64,000 nt of DNA. Source: Tretioscincus oriximinensis. Lineage: Eukaryota > Chordata > Lepidosauria > Squamata > Gymnophthalmidae. A program made the position numbers and the translations under genes. The notes below the pieces were generated by a model. It was not told the DNA's origin. It was given only the letters and a program-made list of their open reading frames with translations, and made no database searches. The stretch is from NCBI GenBank assembly GCA_022410635.1, contig JAJVDF010000382.1, forward strand, positions 163,571 through 227,570, read 5' to 3'. Shown piece by piece: positions 1 through 11,137 of this stretch. How positions within the stretch are numbered: position 1 is the stretch's first letter; each line of letters opens with the position of its first letter.

Positions 1-305
1 CCATACGGGTGTCTTCTTGGACTTGGCAGAACCCTTTCTTCTCTTGGGAATGCATTTTATTTGAGCTTCCAATATTGTATTTACAAACAATTTCCACGCT
101 TTTTGAAGGGACTGGACTTTTCTCACTTTCCCTTTTATTTTATTTTTTACCATTTTCCTCATTTTGGGAAAATTTCCTCTGTGAAAGTTGAAAGTTACCG
201 TGTTAGAACTGCTTGACAACTTTCTGTCCACATTCAGGTTGAAAGTTATCGTATTGTGGTCACTGTTTCCTATGGGATCAGTTACAGTCACATTTACAGT
301 TACAG
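1..305 (-). mobile_element. CR1-type LINE fragment, endonuclease region
   Basis: This stretch is similar along its length to positions 22350-22600, which lie inside the large CR1 LINE of this window. Both contain a match to ACTTGGCAGAACCCTTTCTT and the segment TGTGGTCACTGTTTCCTATG. On the minus strand the shared part encodes the end of the endonuclease domain (the GNSDHNTI motif in the better copy). Here the frame is broken and a short insertion separates the two conserved blocks, so it is a dead 5'-truncated or deleted copy that probably extends left of the window. Confidence 0.8.
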
Positions 306-590
306 GCTCCTCTTATGTTTTTATTCTTAAGAAGAAAAATCATTTATAGGTTGTAGAGAATGCCAACACAGTTGGCACATTACATTTTAGAACATAAATA
401 GGCAATCCAGGTTTTTTTTTTTTGTCTACCAAATATGGGAATATATGAAGGCCCAAAATGTTGGAAAATGACAAGAGAGGAAAGTAAACATAATAATGAG
501 GAATTCATTAATGGGTTGACAAAAGAGATGTGTGTTACATTGTTTTAGACATCCTAGGCTCATAAATCAACAAAAAATGTTTTTGAAGGC

Positions 591-990
591 ATAAGAACAT
601 AAGTGCTGCTGAATGGGGCCAGAACCCATCTAGTCCAGTATTCTATCTCACACAGTGGCCCACCAATTATACCTGGGCTGTCTAAAGCAGAAGAAAGCAA
701 AATCTTTACCTATTCGCAACTCCACCCTCTTTCCTCTGTGATAACAAAAGTCAACTACTTTGAATTTGTTTTTATCAGTGTTTATTATCACCTTTTTCTA
801 TCACACATTTAGTACAGTAGGTTTTCTGGGCCACAAAATTCCTGTATCTATTGCATCTTGTTGTAAACATAATCTTTGTGCTTTGAATCCTTTTGTGTAA
901 ACTCCTATCATATCACCAATAGCCTGAGGGCTTTTTTAGCCTAAATAGTGTAATTTCAAATTCTCATGCTCTTGTCCTTTCCTTTTGAAA
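591..990 (-). mobile_element. CR1-type LINE 3' end fragment
   Basis: It begins with ATAAGAACATAAGTGCTGCTG and continues with the CTAGTCCAG..CACACAGTGGCCCACCA pattern seen at the 3' end of the other CR1 copies here (20251, 27497, 52213). The LINE therefore reads on the minus strand. The distal part, up to about 990, resembles the C-terminal coding and 3' UTR portion but is strongly diverged. The right boundary is uncertain. Confidence 0.65.
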
Positions 991-2198
991 AGTCCCTTAA
1001 CATTCTTGCTAGAAATAAACTTGTGTTTGAGGATCTCACATTAGTGTGCTAAACTGGCTTGTCATTCATTGACCCTCTTGGGGGTTAAATTTACGCCTGA
1101 TGCATAACATACCTATTACTGCAGATGTCCTTTTTAATAGGAAGCCACCTTTATCTCTTTGAAGTAAATTTTGATTTATTGTGGAACTCAACATATTCTG
1201 TGATTATAAGCCACAAGCCATCACTGGGTAAGGGCCAAAAGAATGGAATTTATCTGCACCAAACAGTCTTAAGCAGTATAATATTTTCATTTGTTTTAAT
1301 AAATTTATACCTCACCTTTTTCTTGGAGACTATGGAAATAAACATGCTACTATATTCTATCTCCCATGAAAGTTTGTGACATAGGTGTTCTCTAACTGAT
1401 ATATCAAACTCCCAGAGGATTCAAGCTGAGACTCTGATTTGTTAAGTCCAAATTCCACTGCTGAGTACTACCCTTCTCTGGCGACCATTCACAAATCCTT
1501 TCAGAGTGTAGTCTTGTGCTTAAATTAGCTTAATCCTACTCCTGTAAACCTTTTTTCCATGCTGACATAATGGTGTTACTAAATGTCTGTGAGAGAACTG
1601 ATTATTTTAAACTTACTTGTGGTTAACTTTGTAAAGGCATCTGCTTCTAAGATAATTTTAAATACTCTGCATCAGTCATTGTGCATAAAAATACCAACTC
1701 CATTATGCTTTATTTGTTGTATGAGTCTACTGATTATGTGAGATACATATCAGACAGTAATAGGATCAGATTTCAAAGAGACCACTTCAAAAAGTGCAAT
1801 GAGCAAGGCAAACATGTTACATGCACTTCTTCTCTGTCACATGGATGCTTTGATCCATTTGCAAGTGAATATTCTTAGCATTGTTTGAGTGTCACGATAT
1901 TGCAGAATGTCTCAGCTAATTAGGGGTTAATTCAAATTCATTTGCCATTGAAAAGAAAATAGTGAAGGAGACTTTTGCTTGAAATGAAATCACTAATAAA
2001 TTCTGATGACCAGGATTTTTAACTAAGGATGCAGTTACACCTGGTCCCTGAGCACAAATCATTAAAGTAATTCAGACTGTTTTAAGGATGCATAAGTCTG
2101 AGTTTGAATTCTGTTTGGAGTGCTCAAGCTACACCATCTTTGCTGTTGCCATTGCCCCAGACTCCTAAAAGTAACCTTTTTAAAAGCCTAGAGACTTT
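991..2198. other. Unassigned AT-rich intergenic sequence
   Basis: I recognise no gene, RNA or repeat here. The open frames are short and have no protein character. Confidence 0.5.
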
Positions 2199-2294
2199 GG
2201 CTGTGTGCACACGACGACCTAAAAAGCAGTACAAAGCTATATTCCGGAATATAGCACGTGTCTGTGCACCCTGTTATACATCGTGACAGACACA

Positions 2295-2592
2295 CAGCCG
2301 GCTCCGCCACGTTGCTTCAGCTCTACCCTCCTTCCAGCCAGCCCTCCGCCTGCTTTTGGGGGCTGCTGTCTAGAGATCGGCTTGGCAAAGCGACGAGCAG
2401 CAGTGATGTTGTTGTTGTCAAATGTCAAATGGTTCAGCTGAGGGGAGGAGGAGGATGTGGGGAGGTTGACAGCGACTATGTCAATGATGGTCATCGTGTC
2501 ACCTAGCCGATCTCCAGCAGCAGCCCCCGAAAGCAGGCGGAGGGCTGGCTGGAAGGAGGAAATTCTGCTGAAGCAATAGACGGAGCCAGCTG
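2295..2592. repeat. Foldback element with inverted arms of about 95 bp
   Basis: The left arm (2295-2400) contains CCTTCCAGCCAGCCCTCCGC. The right arm (2504-2592) contains its reverse complement GCGGAGGGCTGGCTGGAAGG. The arms stay paired outward to GGCTCCGCC/GGCGGAGCC-like ends, with a few mismatches. The loop (2401-2503) is GA/GT-rich and has no coding appearance. This is a non-autonomous foldback or MITE-like structure. Confidence 0.75.
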
Positions 2593-2715
2593 CATACTGC
2601 TGACCACATCCACATGGAACCTAGCTCTGGGTAACATTTTGGGACAGAGCTTGGCCCCATCCACATGCCAACTGGCATGTGGATGGCCAATATCCAAAAA
2701 TGTTATGCTCCATGT

Positions 2716-3048
2716 GGATGGGGCCAGCAGTACGCGGCTGCCTCTGCCTCCTCTTGCTTTGGCAGAATTTCTTAACGCAGCAGTAGCTGTCAAAAAGGAC
2801 TGCACTGCACTGACAGTCTACATCCACAGGGAGCCAATCTGTTCTTTGGAACAGGAGCCTGCCAACCAGGTGGGCCTGGCATAGTCTACACTAGCACGTG
2901 GTTGGCAGACTTCTCCGAGGAACAGATTGGCTCCCTGTGGATGCAGCCTGTCAGTGCAGTGCAGTCCTTTTTGACAGCTACTGCTGCATTAAGAAATTCT
3001 GCCAAAGCAAGAGGAGGCAGAGGCAGCAGCGTACTGCTGGCCCCATCC
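2716..3048. repeat. Long inverted repeat (arms of about 140 bp)
   Basis: The left arm runs from GGATGGGGCCAGCAGTACGC (2716) to about 2860. The right arm runs from about 2911 to GCTGGCCCCATCC (3048). Arm identity is high enough that the same peptide-like reading, with ALRNSAKARGGRG, appears on both strands. The left part of the preceding spacer (2593-2740) is itself a smaller palindrome centred on CCACATGCCAACTGGCATGTGG. Related pieces lie at 27875-27935, 29098-29229, 30747-30850 and 63803-63953. Confidence 0.75.
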
Positions 3049-3529
3049 AGCTTTAACCTCTCATGCCTTTTGTTCACACGCTAGAGGACTGGGGATGGCA
3101 GAGGACAGAGGTTCTCTGGAATTATGCCTGATTATCCCAGCAATAGTTTATTTTGAGATAAATGGCTTTTATTGCAGGACGACTGCTGAAAGACGCTTAA
3201 CACATGTGCCAGAACCTCCCTCATCTCGCATCAATTGAGGAAGAAAATAGCTGTCTGCACGCATCCTTTGTGTGATGGAATTTTGTCCACTTTTCCATGA
3301 AGACCCGAACACATTTCAGCATTGGGCTGTGATATCTTTTTGTGCACATACATAAGGAGTGAAACTTGTGCAGTTGCACAAGGCAGCAAACTTTTGAGGA
3401 CAGCAAAATATAATTAACAGTAAAAAGATATTAATATTTGTATTTCTTTTATTATTATAAAAACCAAGGTACATTATTGTTTGGATGCTGAAGTTTAGTG
3501 GAGGGGAAAAGGGGCATAAAATAAATGAC

Positions 3530-3655
3530 TGCACAGGGGAGACGTACCCCCAAAACCCTTTATTATTGCTTTTTACATTCCTTGCAAGACTCAGTTCATA
3601 TTCAGCTTTAGCTTTTCTGACACTTGCCCTACAATCAGGATCAGGTCTGTAGTAA
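3530..3655 (-). mobile_element. CR1-type LINE fragment (pre-RT linker)
   Basis: The minus strand encodes a peptide containing VRKAKAEYELSLARNVKSNN followed by KGFWGYV. This corresponds to the VRDAKKNFEEHIAKNVKRNN..FFKYI region upstream of the reverse transcriptase in the larger CR1 copy at 22200-22300. Only this short segment is recognisable. Confidence 0.7.
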
Positions 3656-3666
3656 GCAGAGCTATA

Positions 3667-4129
3667 AGCAGCATTATAATTGCATATAAAGTGGATCTGA
3701 ATAAGCATAGATGAGGCTGCAAGGTAATAAGCTATTCAGAGGACACAGCTATCTTACCTTCACATTGCCCTTGCATCCCCATCAAATCCATTGTACTACT
3801 TAGGATTATCTAATTATTCAGTTCTGAATAAAACAGGGATCTAGTCAGAGAGCATTCGGACCCAGCAAAGTTCTGCCCTTCCATGTTTGATTGATGAGCA
3901 AATGGGTCAATTGCAAAAGGGTATGGACCACACTACAACAGAAGCTTACATCATGTCATGTGAGAAAGTGATTTTGCATCTACATTGAAACACACATTCT
4001 CTCAGTTCTAACCTAGTTAATGCAGAAGCTATAGCTACTCCAGATCGAGCAAATATGGATTTACTAAAACAGATTTAATACAGCAAGTGCATAAAGGTCC
4101 TAGGGATTTTTGTTTCTGTAGATTAAGAA
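3667..4129. other. Unassigned intergenic sequence
   Basis: Nothing recognised. Confidence 0.4.
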
Positions 4130-4893
4130 CCACCTAAGGATCTTGGAGTGTTGGTGTTCAATGAAGATGTGAACCCAGTGTGAATCAGCAGCAAAAAAAG
4201 CAAATTCAATGTTAGGAATAATTAGGAAAGGAGTCAAAAACAAGTAAGCATATGTTGTTTGTGGTGAGGCCCCATTTGGAATATTATGTACAGTTCTGGT
4301 CTCCACATCTCAAAAAGGATATTGTGGAACTGGAGAAGGTGCAGATAAGTGCAACAAAAATGATCAAGGGACTGGAGCACCTCCCTTATGAAATCTGGTC
4401 GCAAAATCTGGGCCTCTTCAGCCTCGAAAGATGGCATTTGAAAGGAGACCTAATTGAGATGTACAAAATCATCCATGGGATGGTTAAGGTGGATAGAGAA
4501 AAAAAATATTTTCTATATTACATAACACTAGGACCAGGGGGTATTCCTTGAAGTTGATGGGCAGAAGAGTGAGGACAGACAAAGAAAAGTCTTTTTTCAC
4601 CCAGAGGGTCATCGGCCTTTGGAATTTACTTCCAGAAGTGGTGGTAATAGCTAGCAGCCTGGATAGCTTTAAGACAGGATTAGACAAGTTCATGGAAGCC
4701 AAGAGTATAAACAGCTATTAGGATGTATGTCTTGATACTGCCTCTGAGATGGTGCAAAGGGCAGTATTCCTGAAATGTCTTTTGCAGATTTTGCCCTCTT
4801 CTGTTCCAGACTCCCATGTGCAATTGGTGGGCCACTGTATGAGACAGAAGGCTGGACTAGATGGGATCCCCTGATGTTCTTATGTTCTTATTT
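4130..4893 (+). mobile_element. CR1-type LINE, 3' part of ORF2 and 3' end
   Basis: The plus strand encodes, across several frames, the CR1 ORF2 C-terminal signature: LVVRPHLEYYVQFWSPHLKK, then DIVELEKVQ..ATKMIKGLE..P, LGLFSLERW, then QRVIGLWNLLPEV and SLDSFKTGLD-like blocks. It ends in GATGTTCTTATGTTCTTATT, the reverse complement of the ATAAGAACATAAG motif of the minus-strand copies. Frameshifts and stops show that it is inactive. The next bases lead into a (CAT)n tract. Confidence 0.85.
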
Positions 4894-4962
4894 CATTTTC
4901 CAAGGAGACTGAACCATTAAAGATGCTGGTAACAAATTCTAATTCAGCAAGAGTTTTGTCTG

Positions 4963-5051
<89 letters not shown>
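4963..5051. repeat. (CAT)n microsatellite
   Basis: A nearly pure run of about 29 CAT units lies directly downstream of the LINE end. The long Ser and Asp open frames over it are artefacts of the repeat. Confidence 0.98.
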
Positions 5052-7429
5052 ATAAAATGGCTTCCACAAAACAGTGTTCCCATCCCACCTCTGCTTTCCA
5101 GTAAAGGGAACAAAATGCACTTTTAAAGTACAGTTTTTGCTTTTAACTCTGAGAGGGAACATGTCACCACATCTATGCTGCTTTCAAACTGCTTTTTTAA
5201 ATGCACATGAAGGGACTATCATTATTAACTTGAAAATGAAATTGAGGTGCTTGTTTCTTAATGCGATTATGTATAGTCATATTTTGTAAATCTATTCTGT
5301 ATGGCATTTAGGGATCCCAAAAATGTTTCTGACCAAGCACAGGTTTTTTTCTGAGGAATCTTGAAACATTTTAATATGAAATATCTGTTTTCTAAAATCT
5401 TGTGATGAATTGTGCTTGAAGGTGTTACTGACGTGACTTTCTTGGATTGATTTTGTTGGTTTAATCATGTTTCTTCTTAACATTTGTCTTCAGTTCAGCT
5501 GAAAACGTTGTGCTCATAAGCATCCTCCTATTGCTTCAGTTCAGAAGTTGTCTCATTCTTCTTTGAAGAGATCACGTCTAGCACGAATGAAGGGTTTGCT
5601 CTCCTGCTCATTCAGGCCTTGGCCTTCCTCAAGAGACTGCCAAAAAGTTGCCAATTAGTGCTAATTGTGGTGGAGAAGTTTTATGCTGTAGAGTCCAGTA
5701 TGCTGAGAATTGGATTAAGACCATCACACTCGTTTCCTATCCTGCTGGTACATGGAAATTACTGAAGCTTTTATTCAGGTCACAACCACATTTATTGTTT
5801 TGCTGCTTTCAAGACTGTTGTCTGGTTGTACAAGAGGCCAGCTAAGTCTTCTTACATTTCTGACCATTTATTATTAAGTGCTTAAAACAAAGAAGGAAAA
5901 GAAGAATAGCAGGATTTTCTGCTAACTGACCTATTTATCTACTTTAACTATGTGTGAAATGACATAATATGTATCCAAGACCTCTTGATCTTTTAGGTAT
6001 TCTTTAATGTGGAAGATTGTTATCTATAGATGTTTGGCTTTTATAGTTGCCTTTGGATCAAGTTCCCTTCGTTAAGCACCATTATTAAGTTCCCCTTTGA
6101 TCTGGAGGATTCCTTGCCTGTCATCAAATACACACTGAACTCAGAATCATCATCTTTCATCTCTTGTGAGCAAGATGTGTGAACCACTTATTTAGCTCAA
6201 CTCTGTCCCAGGGATGAGTATTGTGTCTTTCACATCATCCTAGTAGGGAACTTTCTTAGTTGAACTGATTCTTTTATATATGCCTACAAAAGACATTGGC
6301 AAAATGTCACTTCACATTTGTCAAGAGCAGTCTGGCCTATCTTTTTGTCAAATGACCACTTTGCATTGTGTAATGAAAGTGGAAAGAGAATCTTGGTAGG
6401 TGCCATTCATTTGCCTGGCAGAAGGTATAGACAATTATGTTATTCAAATTTGCTTCAGATCATCTGAAGGGGCTTATTAAGCTAAGCTTCACGAAACCAG
6501 ATAACAGAAATCAGTATTGTGTCATACGTTTTTGCTAACACAAAATCTTGATATAGAAATGGCTCCCTCTTGTTTAACTAAAGGGATGATTACAGATGAT
6601 AATTCATTAATTTTGTTGTTCTGCATCAAATTGATCTGGTGTTTTTTTTAAAAAATGGATATACTTTCTACAATCTTTGGATGTCTCCCAGTATGGTTCA
6701 AATTTCCTATCTTTGGTGCCCTTTTCTGAATCTGTTTCAATTTGTCTGAATTGTTCATAAAACCAGAGAAAAATCTAACCAGAGTTTATTAGATTCCATA
6801 AAAACTAGAATCTAACCAGCATTGAAATGGGTGAAAGATGTGCCCTTTTGGAAGCTCTGAGGCATCACTGACTCTAATCAGCAGTTAATCATTTGCATGC
6901 CAGGAGCCACACTAAATGGTTCCTCGAAGAGCATCCCATGGGACGGAGCAAATGGTTTCATGGGTTTGGATCTAACACACACACATCGCTGCCACCAGCT
7001 TTAGGTTCCCAAACCCTGCACTAGATAATCACAAGAAGAGACTTTGAAATATGAGTATGTGTTAATTTAACCATAGTTAGAAGTCCTGATGAGGATAAGA
7101 TTTCCCTAAGCCTCTTTGAATTCATGGGAAAAGACTATATGTGAATGAGAATTTTTCCCCCCAAATAATTCTCAATTTTGTTTTCATCTCACCCATTTTC
7201 TTCTGAGTTAAAACCTTGCTCCTGATACTTGGAGTGAACCTATGTTTTTGTTGAGGTCCAGAAAACAGCTCCTTGTATTGATTGTTTTTTTATTGGTTTT
7301 TGTCCTTGGTGTTTATTAATTATTTTTCTTTATGCTTATTTTAGGTTGCATCCGGAATTACTTATTTTTTTATATATATATGGATATCCGAGAATAAAAT
7401 GCTATAACTATTAAAATTCCAATCATAGA
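5052..7429. other. Unassigned intergenic sequence
   Basis: This is AT-rich, mostly single-copy-looking DNA. I see no gene and no repeat that I can name. Confidence 0.5.
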
Positions 7430-8349
7430 TAGGGTTGCCACCTTTTGATAAGTGAAATACGGGACATGCTCTTAAAAATAAGGGACATTTCACAAAAATA
7501 AGGGACACTAAAAAATTATAAAAACTATAAACAAATACCTAAATGCCTGTAGGGCAAGTGCACGCCCCTAAACTCTCTGACAGCTTGGAGCCAAAGACAG
7601 GGCTCTGCTGCAGAATTACAAAAGTTGGCGCCCAAACTACTAAGCTCCCTACTGGGGCAGACACTCTGTCTTGCAGCCTAGGCTGCAGCAAGCTGAAGCT
7701 CTTAGCAACAATGCCCAAGATGCTGCGCAACTTAAATTAAACTTGGGAGCCAAACAGGGCTCCAAGTTCACAAATTGTTTGCTCCTGCAAGCAGGAGATA
7801 TACAGGGTGCTTCAAAAAATGTATACACACTGTGAACTTCCATAGAAAATATATTTACTGTTCTACTGTTCTACAAAGTTAAATTTCAGGAACTTTTCTA
7901 TGGAAGTTCAAAGTGTGTATACATTTTTGAAGCACCCTGTAGATAGCCCTGAAAAGGGCTGTTGGGACCAAGAGCAGGGGACCAGGGCAGCCGCAGACAG
8001 AAGGGCAGTTGCCTAGATTCATGCCACAAGGCGCACGCACGCGATGAAGACAAGCGAGAAAGCACCAGCAGCAGCTCAGTATCAATGCTCGTCTTCACAG
8101 GCCAGCAAACAGCCCGGCGGCAGGCAACACAGCCTTATATGCCTTCTGCCAAAGCTCCGTCTCTGCCGTGCACCACAGCAGCTGCTGCCGTGCTCCGTCT
8201 GCACCTGGAAGTTTAGCGTTGCCATGGACTGCATCCTGTCGGCCTGGCAAAAGCCAATAATATGGGACAGTGACTGATAAATACGAGACGCATTATTTTG
8301 AGCTAAAATAAGGGATATCCCATTTAATAAGGGACAGGTGGCAACCCTA
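7430..8349. mobile_element. Non-autonomous DNA transposon, perfect 8-bp TSD
   Basis: The element starts TAGGGTTGCCACCTTTTGAT and ends with AGGTGGCAACCCTA, giving a 14-bp terminal inverted repeat. It is flanked on both sides by the same 8 bp, ATCATAGA (7422-7429 and 8350-8357). Just inside both ends are repeated motifs of the form AATAAGGGACA. An 8-bp duplication fits hAT-type insertion. No transposase frame is present. A mariner-type MITE (7803-7939) is nested inside, so this element is the older of the two. Confidence 0.85.
7803..7939. mobile_element. Mariner/Tc1-type MITE
   Basis: The terminal inverted repeats are CAGGGTGCTTCAAAAAATGT at the left and its inverse, ending GAAGCACCCTG, at the right. 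Both sides are flanked by TA, the usual mariner/Tc1 target duplication. Both arms continue inward with the same right-end sequence (TTCCATAGAAAATAT.. and its inverse), making a 137-bp hairpin. A longer relative lies at 47951-48160. Confidence 0.88.
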
Positions 8350-8569
8350 ATCATAGACTTTAAAGCCAGTCAAACTTAAAAGCTTCTGTTACAATAATTA
8401 TTTACACTTTGGATTCATGGCCCTGTTTGCAGGACCTAGGGTGTAAAGCATTACAAAACGTTTTGCACACAATTAAAGCAAGTTTCATGGAAGAGACTTT
8501 CTGAATACTTTCACCACTAATCCTTTTGAAACAATATAACTGACCATCGTGGTAATTGTTTCTTTATCT

Positions 8570-8975
8570 ATACTATATATAAAAAAGAGCCAAGATGACC
8601 AAATAGCAGAAACGCACAGTTGATCCGGCCGACTGGAACTTCCATTCCCAGGAAGAGGTAGGTTCGCCAAACAAAAGGTAAAATGAAGGGTGGTGGCCAA
8701 GTGGCAACAGGCCTGGTGGTCCAGCGTGGAGCTGAGCAAGGGGAGGGGGAGGGGGCAGAAACAGCAGTTCTAAGGCGGGGGGGATGGAAATGCCTGCTAG
8801 AATGGCTGTTCCATTCATGGGCACAGGAACAGTGAACTTTCCTAGTCCTATTTTAAATTCCAATCTAATTTAATTTGGAAAAAAATACCAAAGTTCTTTA
8901 AGTGAACTCAAATACAAAATATCTGGAAAAATATATGAAAGTTCACAGTGATTCGGCCGGATCAACTGTGCTTTG
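8570..8975. mobile_element. Possible DNA transposon with inverted GATCCGGCC motif
   Basis: GCACAGTTGATCCGGCCGA (8614-8632) recurs inverted as TCGGCCGGATCAACTGTGC (8953-8971), about 340 bp apart. The upstream sequence CTATACTATATATAAAAAAG resembles the TC..CTATA.. 5' termini reported for some Helitrons, but I see no CTRR hairpin end. The class is therefore open. Confidence 0.45.
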
Positions 8976-9887
8976 GATTTGACCTCCAATTAAATCATAT
9001 TTTATCTGACATTATCAAGTCATTTTCCAAAAATAATAGCTTGATAACTTGATTCCTGACCAATTGATTAAAAACTTCAAAGTATTTGCTAGTATTTTGT
9101 TAATGATCCAGTGGGAGATGAGATCACTTTTCAGTTGAACTGAGACACTTTATATTTTGCTAGTGTGACAAACTGTAGAACCCAGGGCTACAGGGAAAAT
9201 GGCTGGGCTTAAAACAAAGGGGTTCTGTATGTGATTCAACAGCATATATTGCGTCAGGCACTTTTGAATTCTCAAATGCTAAGGGTTCTTAGATAACAGC
9301 ATAGCACTAAATATCAGCCCATCAACTGTAGCATTCCAGTCCTCCACAAACATTTATGAGTGCCATTTTCCTCTTAACAAATCATGATCTTTCCAGCAGT
9401 AAGGCTGTCATTCTTTTATGGGCCAAATACATCTGGACTGTTATCAAAATTTCATCCACAACTCTTGAACACTCTATAAATTTATCTTATAATCTTATGC
9501 TATTTAAAGAAGTGCAACACTACCTATTTTTAATCTTGATAGCTATTAAGTTGGATGCTGTAAACTAATATAAAAAAACATTAAAATGGGAATAAACTTT
9601 GCATTTGATTACCAGAAGAAATGAATGCACAAAGGCTTGTTTGCAGCTGTGGAAAAGACGGCTAATATATTTGTTCTGCCAGCAACTGTCTGTTACAAGA
9701 TTACAGTTTGTTCCTTTGCATAATGCTTGTCAAATTAAGCAATACACAGTATGGAAATTTTTATAGTATGCTGAATGAACTGCATTAGAAATTGCAAAGA
9801 TTATGTAATTTTATTTCAACAACTAGTATGGAAACAATCAAAATCTGAAAATACGTATTTGCCTTTCCTTTTTTTTAAAAAAAAAAT
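8976..9887. other. Unassigned AT-rich sequence
   Basis: Nothing recognised. Confidence 0.4.
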
Positions 9888-10034
9888 CAGAATTATAAGT
9901 GCACGTACTGCACTTATAATTCTGTAAAAAAATATAATTTTTTTTAATTCTGCACTTATAATACTGTAAAAAAAGAAGCAATTTCAACAAGCGCTGCCAG
10001 CATTATAATTTCAGCATCTGCTGAAATTGCTTCT
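9888..10034. repeat. Cluster of short perfect hairpins
   Basis: CAGAATTATAAGTGCA (9888-9903) pairs with TGCACTTATAATTCTG (9909-9924). A direct partial copy of the right arm follows (9946-9966). Further on, AGAAGCAATTTCA (9974) pairs with TGAAATTGCTTCT (10022-10034). Poly-A or poly-T stretches separate the units. This is MITE-like, but no clear terminal duplication is seen. Confidence 0.6.
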
Positions 10035-10339
10035 TTTAAAAAAATATCCATTAAAGGTGTAGCACTACTGAGTTAAGTCATGATTTTTAGACAATATGGC
10101 TTCAGAGGGATTCCTAAGAATTATTTGATCATGGTTCTATTGGTAAGTTATGAAATCCAAAAATCATTGTGTAGAGCAACCCAGTGTCTTTTCACTTTTT
10201 ATTAAAATCGGATTTGGAGGTTGATTTTCCTGCAGGAACATTATTGGAGGATATCATGATGCCATATCCTAGACCTAAGTTGGGATTGTCATAGATTTTA
10301 AGTAATATGTGGATAGATAAGGTAAATATTGCCTTAATT

Positions 10340-10668
10340 ACTAGGCAATGTTTGGTACCATTGAAGGTATGACTGATACAATCGCCTAGAGCCTATCTTT
10401 CAATTGAGATATCTGGTTTCAAGGCCCTGTGGTGGACATGGAGAGTGGTAAGGCCTCTCTACTAGCCTTCAGCTCTAGCTAACTCAATTATTCAAAAGAA
10501 ACTAGGTTTGCAATCTGTATTTCAATAAAATAAATGAGTACCACCATTAACCTGGTAGGGAAGATGGAATAGCTGTAAGCCTTCAGCCAAAAATTAACCA
10601 TGTAAGCTGCTTTGAGTCCCTTTGGGTGACTCTGCTACTTCATCTTCTACTTCTACTACTACTACTGT
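10340..10668 (+). mobile_element. tRNA-headed SINE, diverged copy
   Basis: It aligns in order with the clearer copy at 60384-60713: a box-B-like GGTTTCAAGGCCC, then GGACATGGAGAGTGGTAAGG, a TAGCTCTAGCTAAC-like block, AACCTGGTAGGGAAGATGGAA and the 3' segment TGTAAGCTGCTTTGAGTCCC. It ends in a simple-repeat tail of CTTCTACTTCTACTACTACT. The tRNA head is decayed, so the left boundary is approximate. Confidence 0.65.
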
Positions 10669-11137
10669 GACATACATTTTCTAATACAATTGCTATTTGT
10701 TTGTATACAAATATTTTTCTCCAGTGTTTATACCGTTCTTAAATCATAATAAAAATATTTGTTTTAAAAATGAATATAGGTGTAGTTAAGCAGTAAAAAC
10801 ATAATGGAAAGAATAAAGTGAAGACTGTTTATTTTCTTCCTAGATTATAAAGCATTCAACATTTTTGCCATTTTCACATCTAATTAAGCTATTTTGGGAA
10901 ACAATAAAAGTTTCCATTCTATCAGTTTACAAAAATTGCAACCAGATGATATCAAACATTTGCATAAATTTGTGCCAACAAGCAGTTTCAATGTGGTGCA
11001 TGTGTGCAAGCACAGCAGTAATCAGTGATCACTGGAACTGCTTGGCAGCATGCATCCCAGGATTGTGTTGCAACAATTAGTGAGATAGACCCAGCTGCGT
11101 GGCATTGCAGTGTTTAAAAGGAAGGTAAAGGAACTGA
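10669..11137. other. Unassigned sequence
   Basis: Nothing recognised. Confidence 0.4.

Larger units (their letters stand above)
2199..3266. mobile_element. Composite of nested palindromic DNA elements
   Basis: The outer parts (2199-2290 and about 3085-3266) match the element at 59398-59648. The left ends share GGCTGYGTGCACACRAYGAC and the right ends share GAAAATAGCTG followed by an inverted, diverged copy of the left terminus. Between these parts about 800 bp of other palindromic sequence is inserted, listed separately as foldbacks at 2295-2592 and 2716-3048. The arrangement points to serial insertion of non-autonomous DNA transposons, possibly hAT-like. No transposase coding sequence is visible. 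I could not identify a convincing target-site duplication for the outer element. Confidence 0.6.

Noticed and set aside
4880..5126. Long Asp or Ser homopolymer reading frames
   Set aside because: They are translations of the (CAT)n microsatellite on the two strands and have no independent support.
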